Source: DATCSE01 sp036568605
Lineage (GTDB): Bacteria > Pseudomonadota > Gammaproteobacteria > Burkholderiales > Burkholderiaceae_C
Direction: 5' to 3'
Assembly (NCBI GenBank): GCA_036568605.1
Contig: DATCSE010000480.1
Span: forward strand, 1-40,553
Length of the DNA: 40,553 nt
Part shown: in pieces, positions 24,713-34,431 of the stretch
Numbering within the stretch: position 1 is the first letter of the stretch
Layout of the letters: every line of letters starts with the position of its first letter
Notes under the pieces: generated by a model
Databases searched by the model: none
Seen by the model: only the letters and a program-made list of their open reading frames with translations
Told to the model about the DNA's origin: nothing
Position numbers and translations under genes: made by a program

Positions 24713-25423
24713 ATGAATCCCAAGGCCACCATCCTGGTCGTCGACGACGAGCCCGACGTGCGCGAGGTGATCGAGGAGTACCTCGTGACACACGGCTATG
24801 CCGCGGTCGGCGCGGAAAACGCCGAAGCCGCGCGCTCGCTGGCCGTGCAGCATGCAGTCGACCTGGCATTGGTCGACATCCACATGCCCAGCGAGGACGG
24901 CCTGAGCCTGGCGCGCCACTTGCGCGAGCGCCACCCGAAGATCGCGATCGTGATGCTGACGTCCGCCGCCACGGTGGTCGACCGCATCGTCGGCCTCGAG
25001 ATGGGCGCGGACGACTATGTCGCGAAGCCCTTCGATCCGCGCGAACTGCTCGCCCGCGTGAGAAGCGTGCTGCGCCGCACGTCCCTGGCGGGCCGGGCCG
25101 ACCTGGGCGCCGAACGCGTGCGCATCGGCCGCTGCGTGCTCGATCTCGACGCGCACCGCCTGACGGACGAGACAGGCACTCAGGTCCCGATGACGCCGCT
25201 GGAGTTCGATCTCCTCAAGGCTTTTGCAAGACACCCCAATCGCCCTTTGTCGCGCGAGCAAATCCTGCGCTCCGGCCAGCAGCGCGAATGGGATCCGTTC
25301 GACCGCAGCGTGGACTTGCGGATTTCGAGGCTGCGCAAGAAGATCGAGCCCGACCCGGAGCATCCGCAGTTCATCCGGACCTTGCGCAACGCGGGCTACG
25401 TTTTTGTCCCGGGCGGAGAGTGA
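24713..25423 (+). CDS. OmpR-family DNA-binding response regulator
   Basis: A 236-aa regulator. Receiver domain at about 6-120: acidic pair D11-D12, phospho-acceptor D55 (LALVDIHMPSEDG), T84 and K106 (YVAKPFDPREL). Winged-helix DNA-binding domain at about 135-232, with MTPLEFDLLKAFARHPNRPLS and the recognition helix region DRSVDLRISRLRKKIE. ATG 24713 starts at the usual distance before ILVVDDE; an upstream in-frame ATG at 24608 would add 35 unrelated residues. It is followed by genes for a lipoprotein binding protein and a hybrid kinase, its likely partners. Confidence 0.93.
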   Translation: MNPKATILVVDDEPDVREVIEEYLVTHGYAAVGAENAEAARSLAVQHAVDLALVDIHMPSEDGLSLARHLRERHPKIAIVMLTSAATVVDRIVGLEMGADDYVAKPFDPRELLARVRSVLRRTSLAGRADLGAERVRIGRCVLDLDAHRLTDETGTQVPMTPLEFDLLKAFARHPNRPLSREQILRSGQQREWDPFDRSVDLRISRLRKKIEPDPEHPQFIRTLRNAGYVFVPGGE

Positions 25424-25430
25424 GAGCGAC

Positions 25431-26441
25431 ATGAACGCATGGCTGCGATCCGCCTGGCATCCATGCACCCGGGTCGGCTTCGCAGTCGCCGCCGCGTTCG
25501 TCGTCGCGGTCGCCGTTGCATTCGCCCTCGCCGGATGCACGCGCCAGCCCGAACCCCCGCTGCGCATCGGCACCAACGTGTGGATAGGCAGCGAGCCGCT
25601 CTACCTGGCGCGCGAGCTCGGGCAACTGAATCCCAAGGCGGTGCAGCTCGTCGAGTACCCGTCCGCGAGCGAGGTCCTGCGAGCGTTCCGCAACCAGGCC
25701 ATCGACGGCATGGTGATCAGCCTCGACGAATTGTTCGGACTCGCCGTGGATGGCATGCAGCCGCGGATCATCCTCGTCGTCGACGTGTCGCATGGCGCCG
25801 ATGCAGTCGTCGGTCGTTCGGGCATGAAGACGATGAAGGACCTGCAGGGCAAGCGCGTGGCCGTGGAGAGCGGCGCCCTGGGCGCGTTCATGCTGAGTCG
25901 CGCGTTGGCATTGAACGGCATGCAGGCGAGCGACGTCAACGTCGTGCACATGGAGTCGAACGAACACCCCAGCGCCTTCGAGAAAGGGCTGGTGGACGGG
26001 GCGGTCACGTTCGATCCGTATCGCGCGCAGCTGCTGCGCGCCGGCGGCACGACACTCTTCGACAGCACTCGCATCCCGGGTGAGATCGTCGACCTGGTCG
26101 CGGTGCGCGCAAGCTCGCTCGACAAGCAGCCCGAGGCGGTGCAGTCGCTGCTGGCAGGCTGGTTCAAGGCCATCGATTACCTGCAGCGCGAGCCCGCCGA
26201 CGCGGCCCGGCGCATGGGCATCCGCCAGCAGACCAGCGGCGAGCAGTACCTCGCTGCACTGCGCGGCTTGCACATCCCTTCGCGGGACGAGAACCTCAGG
26301 ATGATCGGCGGTGCGAAGCCCGAGCTCGTGCCTTCGGGGCAACGCCTGATGGACCTGATGCTCGAGGCCAAGCTGCTGCCATTCGGGCCGAAGATCGGAG
26401 AGGTGCTCGCGCCCGGGCCGCTGGAAAGGTTGCCGCCGTGA
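25431..26441 (+). CDS. ABC-type substrate-binding lipoprotein (NMT1/SsuA-like) in a two-component operon
   Basis: A 336-aa exported protein. The signal peptide is long and ends in a lipobox (FALAGC, C36), so it is membrane-anchored. The mature part starts LRIGTNVWIGSEPLYLAREL, typical of NMT1/SsuA-like binding proteins, with RVAVESGALGAFMLSRAL and VDGAVTFDPY. No transporter permease or ATPase is near. It lies 7 bp after the response regulator and overlaps the sensor kinase by four bases (GTGA at 26438-26441), which suggests that it is a periplasmic ligand sensor feeding the kinase rather than a transporter part. The ligand is unknown. Confidence 0.88.
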   Translation: MNAWLRSAWHPCTRVGFAVAAAFVVAVAVAFALAGCTRQPEPPLRIGTNVWIGSEPLYLARELGQLNPKAVQLVEYPSASEVLRAFRNQAIDGMVISLDELFGLAVDGMQPRIILVVDVSHGADAVVGRSGMKTMKDLQGKRVAVESGALGAFMLSRALALNGMQASDVNVVHMESNEHPSAFEKGLVDGAVTFDPYRAQLLRAGGTTLFDSTRIPGEIVDLVAVRASSLDKQPEAVQSLLAGWFKAIDYLQREPADAARRMGIRQQTSGEQYLAALRGLHIPSRDENLRMIGGAKPELVPSGQRLMDLMLEAKLLPFGPKIGEVLAPGPLERLPP

Positions 26442-28768
26442 ATCTGGGCGTTCCGACTTCGCTGAAGTTCACGGTCCCGCTCATCCTGCTCGGATTTGCC
26501 GCCACGCTGAGTGCGTTCAACCTGGTCTATCACGTGCCGCAGGCCGAACACGCGGCCGAGGAGCGCTGCCGGGAGCGCGTGGTGCAGGAGATGTCGCGCC
26601 TGCAGAGCACGCTGGAATACCTCGCGCTCAAGGGCGATCTGGCGTCCGCGCAGCACGAGATCGCCGTGCTGGCGCACAACCACGACATCGTCCTCGCCGC
26701 GTTGGCCGACGAGCGCCATTCGGTGATCGCGGCCACGCGGCGGGAATGGCTGGGAAGGCCTGTTGCCGAGGTGCTGCCGAAGTTCGACTTCGAGCAGGCC
26801 GCGGGCGCCATGCGCGAGCGGCGGGCGAGAGTGACGCGAAGCGCCGGCGGCGACGAGCTACTCGGTTACGCGGGCATCATGATGGGCCGCGAACGGGCGG
26901 AGTTGCGGCCTTCGCAGAGCGGCGGCCTGTTCCTCGCGTACGACCTCGACCGGTCCCGGGCCGAAGCGCGCGCGCAGGTGCTTCAGCAATCGCTTTACTG
27001 GGCGGGTTGGGCGACTGCCCTGGCCATGACCCTCTGGCTCGTGTTTCACTTCATGCTGACGCGTCGCACGGCGCGGCTGATGCGCGCCGCCGAGCAGCTC
27101 GCCGCCGGCGACTTGAGCGCACGCAGCGGTCTGGCAGGCAACGACGAGCTGGGTCGCCTGAGCCGCGCGTTCGACGCCATGGCGGGCGAAGTGGCCCGAA
27201 CGCAGACCCGCCTGCGCGAGGACATCGCCGAGCGCGCACGTGTCCAACACGCGCTGGAGAACAGCGAGAAACGGCTGCAGCAGATCCTGAACAACACGAC
27301 GTCCGTCGTCTCGGTCAAGGACACCCGGGGACGTTTCCTGTTCGTCAACCGGCAATGGGAGCATCTGTTCCATCTGGCCCAAGCCGACGTGCTGGGCAGG
27401 GTCGAGAGCGAGATCCTGCCCGAGACCAGCGCGCGCGCCCTGCGAACCAACGACCTCGCGGTGCTGGAGCGCAATGCGCCTATCGAGTTCGAGGAGACCG
27501 CGCCGCTCGACGACGGCTTGCATACCTACATCTCGATCCGGTTCCCGCTGCACGATGCCGACGGCGCTGCCTATGCGGTCTGCGGCATCTCCACCGATAT
27601 CACCGAGAAGAAGCGGTCGGCCGAGGAACTGGCTCGGCAGCGCGAGGCGCTGTACCAGCGCGAGAAGCTCGCGGCGCTCGGCACGCTGCTGGCAGGGGTG
27701 GCGCACGAGCTCAACAACCCGCTGTCCGTGGTGGTGGCGCGCGCGGTGCTGCTCGAAGAGCAGGGCGATCCGGCCGCGCAGGTCGTGGCAGTGAAGATCC
27801 GCACTGCGGCCGAGCGTTGCGCCCGGATCGTGCGTACGTTCCTGGGCATGGCGCGCCAACAGCCGCCCGAACGCGGTCCCGTGGCCATCGATGAAGTGGT
27901 GACGGCGGCACTGGACATGACGGCCTACGCGCTGCGCACGAGCAGCATCGAGCTCACGCTGGATCAGGCCAGCGACATGCCCCGCATCCTGGCCGATGCC
28001 GATCAGATTCACCAGGTGCTGCTCAATCTGATCATCAATGCGCAGCAGGCGTTGCAGGAGCGGTCGGTGCCGCGCCGCATCCGCCTGACGACGCGCTACG
28101 ACGCGGACACCGATCGGGTGCTCATTGCCGTTGCGGACAACGGGCCGGGCATTCCGCCGGATCTGCGCGCACGGGTGTTCGAACCGTACTTCACGACCAA
28201 AGCCACCGGCATGGGCACCGGTGTCGGGCTGGCAGTCAGCCTCGGCATCGTCGAGGCGCATGGCGGGCAACTCACCGTCGATTGCCCGGACGATGGCGGC
28301 GCGGTGTTCACCATCGCCCTTCCGGTGGGCTGCGCCGAGGCAGCCGGAGCACGGGTCTGGCCGGCGGAACAGCCGAGTTCGAAACGGCGTTCCATCCTTG
28401 TCGTCGACGACGAATCGGAGATCCGCGAGACGCTCGCCCGCATTCTGGCGGGCAGGCATTCGGTGGTCACGGTCGGGTCCGGACACGAAGCGCTGGAGCG
28501 ACTGGCCACGCAGGACTACGACGCGATCCTCACCGACCTGCGCATGCCGGGGCTCGACGGGCGCGCGCTGTATCAGGAGATCGCCAGACGCTGGCCGCAC
28601 CGGGCCGCCCGCGTGGTGTTCGTGACCGGAGACACGCTGTCCGTGGCATCGAATGAATTCGTCGTCGAGAGCGGTCGGCCCGTGATTCACAAGCCCTTCC
28701 TGCCCGGCGACGTGCGGCACGTGGTCGAAGAACTGCTCGCGACCGAGTCGGCGTCGACCGCCGGGTGA
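26438..28768 (+). CDS. Hybrid sensor histidine kinase (HAMP-PAS-HisKA-HATPase-REC)
   Basis: A 776-aa membrane kinase. Order: transmembrane segment about 10-30, periplasmic region about 31-184, transmembrane segment about 185-207, HAMP about 208-262, PAS about 275-392, HisKA with H423 (AGVAHELNNPLS), ATPase domain with N-box (LLNLIINAQQAL, 528-539), DNGPGI and the FEPYFTTK/GTGVGL lid, and a C-terminal receiver (about 652-768) with D700 and K752. The start is GTG 26438, overlapping the binding-lipoprotein stop. The extra receiver could act as a phosphate sink or control feedback on the kinase; no phosphotransfer (HPt) domain is in this operon. Confidence 0.93.
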   Translation: MNLGVPTSLKFTVPLILLGFAATLSAFNLVYHVPQAEHAAEERCRERVVQEMSRLQSTLEYLALKGDLASAQHEIAVLAHNHDIVLAALADERHSVIAATRREWLGRPVAEVLPKFDFEQAAGAMRERRARVTRSAGGDELLGYAGIMMGRERAELRPSQSGGLFLAYDLDRSRAEARAQVLQQSLYWAGWATALAMTLWLVFHFMLTRRTARLMRAAEQLAAGDLSARSGLAGNDELGRLSRAFDAMAGEVARTQTRLREDIAERARVQHALENSEKRLQQILNNTTSVVSVKDTRGRFLFVNRQWEHLFHLAQADVLGRVESEILPETSARALRTNDLAVLERNAPIEFEETAPLDDGLHTYISIRFPLHDADGAAYAVCGISTDITEKKRSAEELARQREALYQREKLAALGTLLAGVAHELNNPLSVVVARAVLLEEQGDPAAQVVAVKIRTAAERCARIVRTFLGMARQQPPERGPVAIDEVVTAALDMTAYALRTSSIELTLDQASDMPRILADADQIHQVLLNLIINAQQALQERSVPRRIRLTTRYDADTDRVLIAVADNGPGIPPDLRARVFEPYFTTKATGMGTGVGLAVSLGIVEAHGGQLTVDCPDDGGAVFTIALPVGCAEAAGARVWPAEQPSSKRRSILVVDDESEIRETLARILAGRHSVVTVGSGHEALERLATQDYDAILTDLRMPGLDGRALYQEIARRWPHRAARVVFVTGDTLSVASNEFVVESGRPVIHKPFLPGDVRHVVEELLATESASTAG

Positions 28769-28808
28769 TGCGTGCAACGTCGCTGACTACAACCCTGACG
28801 GCCGTTCG

Positions 28809-29150
28809 CTACAACGCCCCTTGGCCTTCGTCCTGCAGCCACTGCGGGATGTCGCGGCTGGCATGCAGCACGCGCCAGATCTCGATGCGCTCGCGGCGTT
28901 CGAGATAGAAGACCAGATACGGATAGCGGCGGCACGGCCAGAACCGCAGGCCGGGCAGGTTCAATTCATGCGCATAGCGCGGCGAGCCAGTTGCCGGTGC
29001 GCGTCGAATGTGCGCATAGGCAGCCTCCAGCGCATCGACGAACCCGAGCGCGATCTCGGCCGATTCCGTCAGGTAGTGATCGATCGCAGCCTCGACGTCG
29101 GTGTCGGCGCGGGCGCGCCGTACCAGCGGCTTCGGCACGTCGCGTGTCAC
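28809..29150 (-). CDS. ParE-like toxin, second toxin-antitoxin pair
   Basis: A 113-aa RelE/ParE-superfamily toxin: RRARADTDVEAAIDHYL at the N-terminus, GSPRYAHELNLPGLRFWP centrally, and PYLVFYLERRERIEIWRVLH with HASRDIP at the C-terminus, the usual ParE ending. It overlaps the antitoxin gene by four bases (29147-29150). It differs clearly from the toxin at 7842 (few identical positions beyond family motifs), so this is not a recent duplication. Gyrase inhibition is the family expectation, not shown. Confidence 0.87.
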   Translation of the reverse strand: MTRDVPKPLVRRARADTDVEAAIDHYLTESAEIALGFVDALEAAYAHIRRAPATGSPRYAHELNLPGLRFWPCRRYPYLVFYLERRERIEIWRVLHASRDIPQWLQDEGQGAL

Positions 29151-29407
29151 GCGCGACGCTTCGTGGTCTTGCTGCGTGGGGTGGCGGCCGCGCGATCGCG
29201 CAAACGCTGGAAATAAGCCGCATCGGCTTCGCCGCGTACCGGTGACTCGGCTCCTTCCAACAGCATCGCGCGCAATTGCAGACGATCACGGTCGTGCCGG
29301 ATCAGCTCGCGCAGGTACTCGCTGGATGTGCCGTAGGCGCCGCTGGAGACCTGCTGGTCGACGAAGTCGCGCAACGTGTCAGGCAGCGAGATGTTCATCG
29401 TTCCCAT
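29147..29407 (-). CDS. ParD-like ribbon-helix-helix antitoxin, second pair
   Basis: An 86-aa antitoxin beginning MGTMNISLPDTLRDFVDQQV, with YGTSSEYLRELIRHD in the second helix, closely matching the architecture of the antitoxin at 7579. The basic tail (TPRSKTTKRRA) is probably for toxin binding. ATG 29407 is chosen because GGGGA lies 6 bp upstream; the next ATG is three codons in. A 15-bp palindrome 29 bp upstream is the likely autoregulatory site. Confidence 0.87.
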   Translation of the reverse strand: MGTMNISLPDTLRDFVDQQVSSGAYGTSSEYLRELIRHDRDRLQLRAMLLEGAESPVRGEADAAYFQRLRDRAAATPRSKTTKRRA

Positions 29408-29435
29408 CGAGTTTCCCCGGTCAGTTGAGCTTGAT

Positions 29436-29450
29436 TGGCAAATTTTGCCA
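29436..29450. promoter_or_regulatory. Palindromic operator candidate of the second toxin-antitoxin pair
   Basis: TGGCAAATTTTGCCA: 7-bp arms around one central base, containing TGGCA-N5-TGCCA as at 7519-7533. It precedes the leftward antitoxin start (29407) and is the only conspicuous structure in the 72-bp gap to the next gene. Confidence 0.6.
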
Positions 29451-29479
29451 CAAGTGGTGTTGCTCGCGAAGGGAACCGA

Positions 29480-30541
29480 TCAGCGCGTGGCCACGCCGGA
29501 TGCAGCCGCCAGCAGCGCCGCTTCGCGTTCACGCGTCAGCTTGCCCTTGAGGCGTCTATCGTCGGGGTCGCTCGGCGCGGCTTCGTCGAGCACGGCGGCG
29601 ATCGTCTCACGCAATGGCCGCGTGATCAGCCCGGCGGCGCGGGCGCGTGTCAGGTCGGCGCGATTGAAGCCGGCGGAATCGGGGTCGGTCGATGGCAGCC
29701 ACAGCGGCAGTTCGGTCCACGGCTGCACGTCGTGCTCGAGCAGTCGCGACTCGGCGACACGCATCGGGTCCGCCGGGACGATGCCGCGGCGCTGCGCCTC
29801 GGCGCGGCACGTGGCGATCAGCGTCGCCCAATCGACGACGGATTCTCCTTGCGCGTCGTTCGCCGGCCCGGTCGCGTTGAACGCGCCGCGCTCGCCCTGC
29901 TCGAGCGCACGCACCATCCACTCGCCGAGGTCGCGCACATCGATGAACTGCAGCGGTTCGCCGTCCGGCACATCGGGCACCAGCATCGTGCCGCCGGCGG
30001 CGACGCGCCACGGCCAGTAGCTGAAGCGGCCGCTGCGGTCGCCGGGGCCGACGATCAGCCCCGGTCGCACGAGCAGCGTGCGCGCGTCGCCGAACACACG
30101 CGTGACCTCGGCCTCGCATGCGGCCTTCTGCGGCCCGTAGTGCTCGAGGTTGCGGTCGTCGGGCGCGATGCCGGGGTTCGAGGCCAGCGCGTCGGTTTCG
30201 CGCACCGGCGCCTCGCGCGTCGACGCGTAGACCGAGATGCTGGAGACGAACAGGTAGCGGCCCGACGCCGACAGCGATGCCCGCAGCGCTTCCGCGCTCG
30301 CACGCACATCGGCCGGCACATAACCGCAGGTGTCGATCACCGCATCCCAGCGGCGTCCGCTCGCGAGACGGGCCAGCGCGCTGCGATCGGCGCGGTCGCC
30401 CTGGACGGCCTCGACGCCGTCGGGCCACGCGGTCCGCGAGCGCGCGCGGTTGAACACCGTGACCGCGTGGCCGCGCCGCAGTGCCGCGTCCAGCGCGGCC
30501 GCGCCGAGGAACACGCCGCCGCCGAGGATCAGGATGTTCAT
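29480..30541 (-). CDS. NAD-dependent epimerase/dehydratase-like (extended SDR) protein
   Basis: A 353-aa extended short-chain dehydrogenase/reductase. The Rossmann motif is GGGVFLG (residues 7-13), followed by FVSSISVYAS and YGPQKAACE with the catalytic Tyr and Lys (YxxxK, about 138-142), and VRPGLIVGPGDRSGRFSYW in the substrate domain. The family covers sugar-nucleotide epimerases, reductases and RNA-binding relatives, so the substrate is open. The start ATG 30541 overlaps the stop of the dehydratase gene by four bases (ATGA); the two are co-transcribed leftward. It ends next to the antitoxin operator. Confidence 0.8.
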   Translation of the reverse strand: MNILILGGGVFLGAAALDAALRRGHAVTVFNRARSRTAWPDGVEAVQGDRADRSALARLASGRRWDAVIDTCGYVPADVRASAEALRASLSASGRYLFVSSISVYASTREAPVRETDALASNPGIAPDDRNLEHYGPQKAACEAEVTRVFGDARTLLVRPGLIVGPGDRSGRFSYWPWRVAAGGTMLVPDVPDGEPLQFIDVRDLGEWMVRALEQGERGAFNATGPANDAQGESVVDWATLIATCRAEAQRRGIVPADPMRVAESRLLEHDVQPWTELPLWLPSTDPDSAGFNRADLTRARAAGLITRPLRETIAAVLDEAAPSDPDDRRLKGKLTREREAALLAAASGVATR

Positions 30542-31536
30542 GCGGAAGGCCCGGTGTGGTTCAGGCTCGCCGGATCCAGGTTCGCGCCGCAGACGATCAG
30601 GCAGACGCGCGCACCGGCGAGCGGCCGCACAAGCCCGGTGCGCAGCGCGGCAAGCGGCAACGCCGCGGCGGGCTCGACCGCGAGCTTCAGCGCGCGCCAC
30701 ATCCAGCGCTGCGCGTCGACGATCGCCGCGTCGGGCAGCAGCAGCGATTGCGCGACATGCTGCCGCGCGATGCCCCAGGCGATCGCGCCGATGCGCCGGG
30801 CACCGAGCGAGTCGGCCGCCACGCCGGCCACCGCCACGTCGACCGGCGTCCCGGCGGCGCGGGCGTTGTGCAATGTCGGCGCGAGCTCGGGCTCGAGTGC
30901 GATCACCTCGCTGCGCCCGGCGAACCAGGCCGCGATGCCGCCGACCAGCCCGCCGCCGCCGACGCTGACCAGCACCTGGTCCGGCGCGCCGCGCTGGGCT
31001 TCGATCTCGCGCGCCAAGGTGCCGGCGCCGGCCACGACCTCGGGCTGGTCGTAGGCATGCGTCATCAGCGCACCGCTCTCGCGCTGTCGTGCGAGGCAGG
31101 CGGTCAACGCATCGGCATACGCGTCGCCGCCGATCACGACGGTCGCGCCGAGCTCGGCAAGCCGCTCGCGCTTGCCCTTCGTGATGATCGACGGCACATA
31201 GATCTCGGCCGGCACGCCAAGCGCACGTGCGGCGACCGCGGTCGCGATGCCGGCGTTGCCGCCCGACGCGGCGATCACGCCGGCCGGCGGGATCGTGTTG
31301 GCGAGCAGTCGATTGAACATGCCGCGCGCCTTGAACGTGCCGGAGAGCTGGCAGTGCTCCAGTTTCAGCCAGACCTCGAACGCCGGCGCATCGGGCGCCG
31401 CGCCCGGCAGTTCGAGTGCGCTCGACGGCAGCACCCACAGTGGCGTCTCGCGCACATGCGGCGCGATGCGCCGGGCCGCGGCATCGATCGCGGCCGCGTC
31501 GACGACAGGGGCGGGGTCGTTCGGGTCGGGATTCAT
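30538..31536 (-). CDS. Threonine/serine dehydratase-like PLP enzyme
   Basis: A 332-aa fold-type II PLP enzyme, which would deaminate threonine or serine to the 2-oxo acid. The PLP lysine is in SGTFKARGMFN (about residue 68), the phosphate-binding loops are ASGGNAGIATA and SVGGGGLVGG. The loop reads SGGNAG in place of the more common SSGNHAQ, so substrate preference may differ. There is no C-terminal ACT regulatory domain, so it is of the catabolic or unregulated type. ATG 31536 is chosen over an upstream in-frame start at 31590. It is divergent from gnd (71 bp apart). Confidence 0.85.
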   Translation of the reverse strand: MNPDPNDPAPVVDAAAIDAAARRIAPHVRETPLWVLPSSALELPGAAPDAPAFEVWLKLEHCQLSGTFKARGMFNRLLANTIPPAGVIAASGGNAGIATAVAARALGVPAEIYVPSIITKGKRERLAELGATVVIGGDAYADALTACLARQRESGALMTHAYDQPEVVAGAGTLAREIEAQRGAPDQVLVSVGGGGLVGGIAAWFAGRSEVIALEPELAPTLHNARAAGTPVDVAVAGVAADSLGARRIGAIAWGIARQHVAQSLLLPDAAIVDAQRWMWRALKLAVEPAAALPLAALRTGLVRPLAGARVCLIVCGANLDPASLNHTGPSA

Positions 31537-31607
31537 GCATGCAGTATCGCTCGCGGCGGCGCCCGCACTACCATCGCCCTGGTGTCCCACCGCGGGGAGA
31601 GCGCGCG

Positions 31608-32633
<1,026 letters not shown>

Positions 32634-32675
32634 GCCGCGCGGCGGCTCGACCTTCTTCTCGGTTCAGTGCGGGCG

Positions 32676-33377
32676 CTATTGCGCCGCGACGGGCGGCTTG
32701 CCGTAGTCCGGCGAGCGCGGACCCGGCAGCACGCCGTTGTAGCGCGGCGCGCCCAGCAGGCGCTGGTTCGCGATGCCGGCGTAGGTGTACGACGCATCGG
32801 TCGCCGTGCCGATGACCTGCTTGACGATCGCCGTCACGAGCAGCCCGACGATGCCGCCCTGCGATTGCTGCTGCTGTTCGGCGGACGTCGCGGCCGCGCT
32901 GCCCTGCCACAGCAGATCGCCGTTGCGCAGGTCGACGATGCGCGCGTCCACTTCGACGCGCGTCTCGCTGGAGATCACGGCGTAGCTGGTGCCGTACTTC
33001 TTGACCTTGATGTAGACGGCCGCATCGGCGCCGAAGAACTCGCGCAGCTTGTTCAGCGGGATGTCCTGCGCGTCGTGCGCGGTGGTGATGCCGTTCTGGC
33101 GAAACGTTTCGTCGACCAGCGTGACCGGCAGGACGTAGTAGCCCGCTTCGGCCAGCGGCCGGGTCGCATGCGACCACACGCCGGAGGTCGCGTTGATCTC
33201 CGGCGATTCGTTGACCGGCGGCATGACCAGCAGCGTCGCGGGCTTGGCCTTCATGAACGCCGTGTAGTCGTAGGCCGGTGCCTTGGTCGCGCAGCCGGTC
33301 AGCACGCCGAGCCCGAGAACGGCGGCGGCCAGCGTGAGGCGCTTGAGGCGGGTGAGGAGGATCGTCGTCGGCTTCAT
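32676..33377 (-). CDS. DUF799 (GNA1162-like) lipoprotein
   Basis: A 233-aa lipoprotein: signal peptide with lipobox VLTGC (about residue 29), then LLVMPPVNESPEINATSGVWS and later VEVDARIVDLRNGDLLWQG. These fit the DUF799 family, of which the Neisseria protein GNA1162 is a structurally studied member resembling TolB N-terminal domains. It is the last of three leftward genes (CsgG-like, DUF4810, DUF799) overlapping by four bases each. The trio probably forms an outer-membrane-associated complex; its task is unknown. Confidence 0.85.
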   Translation of the reverse strand: MKPTTILLTRLKRLTLAAAVLGLGVLTGCATKAPAYDYTAFMKAKPATLLVMPPVNESPEINATSGVWSHATRPLAEAGYYVLPVTLVDETFRQNGITTAHDAQDIPLNKLREFFGADAAVYIKVKKYGTSYAVISSETRVEVDARIVDLRNGDLLWQGSAAATSAEQQQQSQGGIVGLLVTAIVKQVIGTATDASYTYAGIANQRLLGAPRYNGVLPGPRSPDYGKPPVAAQ

Positions 33378-33760
33378 GCGGGATTGCCTTTCTTCGCCGG
33401 GGCGTCGAGCCGCTTCAGCAACTGGTCCATGTACGGCGCGGATTCGGGGAACGCAACCTTCTCGGCTTGCCACAGCTCGCGCGCGCGGTCCGCGTCGCCG
33501 GCCGACAGCTTGAGCATCCCCAGATGCGCGCGGAAGCCGGGCGGCAGCGCGGCGCCGGTCGCGCGGGCCTTCTCGGCCTGGGCTTCCATCGCGCTCACCT
33601 GTTCGAGCGGCGCGGCGCCGGGACGCTGCAGCGTGTCGTACTGCATCTTCGGGAACGTCTCCCACATGTACAGCGGCGGCGCGGCCTTGTGGGCGCAGCC
33701 GGCGAGCAGCGCCACGCAGATGCCGAGGGCGCAGCGGCGCAGGGCAGAGGCGGCTTTCAT
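33374..33760 (-). CDS. DUF4810 lipoprotein
   Basis: A 128-aa lipoprotein with lipobox ALLAGC, then PPLYMWETFPKMQYDTL, a motif characteristic of DUF4810, and a helical C-terminal part (LPPGFRAHLGMLKLSAGDADRA) resembling a TPR-like hairpin. The start overlaps the stop of the CsgG-like gene (33757-33760) and its stop overlaps the DUF799 start (33374-33377). The two tight overlaps imply fixed stoichiometry with its neighbours. Function unknown. Confidence 0.85.
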   Translation of the reverse strand: MKAASALRRCALGICVALLAGCAHKAAPPLYMWETFPKMQYDTLQRPGAAPLEQVSAMEAQAEKARATGAALPPGFRAHLGMLKLSAGDADRARELWQAEKVAFPESAPYMDQLLKRLDAPAKKGNPA

Positions 33761-34431
33761 CGACGCACCTCCTGGCCCCACTGGCCGGCGTCCTTCGCGG
33801 CGACCAGGCTGTTCACGGCCTCGCGCATCGCCAGGTCCAGCACCTTGCCGTTGAGCGTGGCGTCGTAGCTCGCGGTGCCGCCGGTACCGAGCACCTCGCG
33901 GTTCGACAGCTCGTATTCGCCGGCGCCGCGTGCCGAGTAGACGACCTCCGAGGTGAGGCTGTTGACGATGTTCAGCGTGATCTTGGCGTACGCGATCTGC
34001 GACTTGCCGCGGCCCAGCAGGCCGAACAACTGGTGATCGCCGACTTCCTTGCGGCCGAACTCGGAGATGTCGCCGGTGACCACATAGGAGGCGCCGCGCA
34101 GCGTCTGCGCCGTGCCCTGCAGCTTCGCTTCCTGGCTGGTCTCGGCCATGTTCTCGCGGTCCAGCACGGCGAAGCGCTGCGACTGCTGCAGATGCGCGAC
34201 CAGCGTGGTCTTGGCCTGGCTCCCGAGGCGGTCGACGCCGTCCGAGAAGACGCCGCGCATGAAGTTGGAGCGGTTGTCGAACTTGCCGACGGAGATCGGC
34301 AGGCGGGTGCCCGTGTAGGGCGCAGCGGCGCTTTGCACCTTCTCCACCTGCAGGGAGCGCGAGCTCTCGGTGGCGCAGCCGGCCAGGGCGATCAGGCAAA
34401 CGGCCGCGGATGCGGTCAGTAGACGATTCAT
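33757..34431 (-). CDS. CsgG/HfaB-family lipoprotein
   Basis: A 224-aa lipoprotein: lipobox ALAGC (about residue 19), followed by a CsgG-type domain with SVGKFDNRSNFMRGVFSDGVDRLG, FAVLDRENM and YVVTGDISEFGR. CsgG forms the curli export pore in the outer membrane, but relatives also occur in other envelope complexes. No curli subunit gene is in the window. It is the first of a three-lipoprotein operon. ATG 34431 gives a normal signal peptide; GGAAAT-like bases upstream are a weak ribosome-binding site. The 235-bp gap to the next gene (34432-34666) holds the divergent promoters and no gene that I can see. Confidence 0.85.
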   Translation of the reverse strand: MNRLLTASAAVCLIALAGCATESSRSLQVEKVQSAAAPYTGTRLPISVGKFDNRSNFMRGVFSDGVDRLGSQAKTTLVAHLQQSQRFAVLDRENMAETSQEAKLQGTAQTLRGASYVVTGDISEFGRKEVGDHQLFGLLGRGKSQIAYAKITLNIVNSLTSEVVYSARGAGEYELSNREVLGTGGTASYDATLNGKVLDLAMREAVNSLVAAKDAGQWGQEVRR

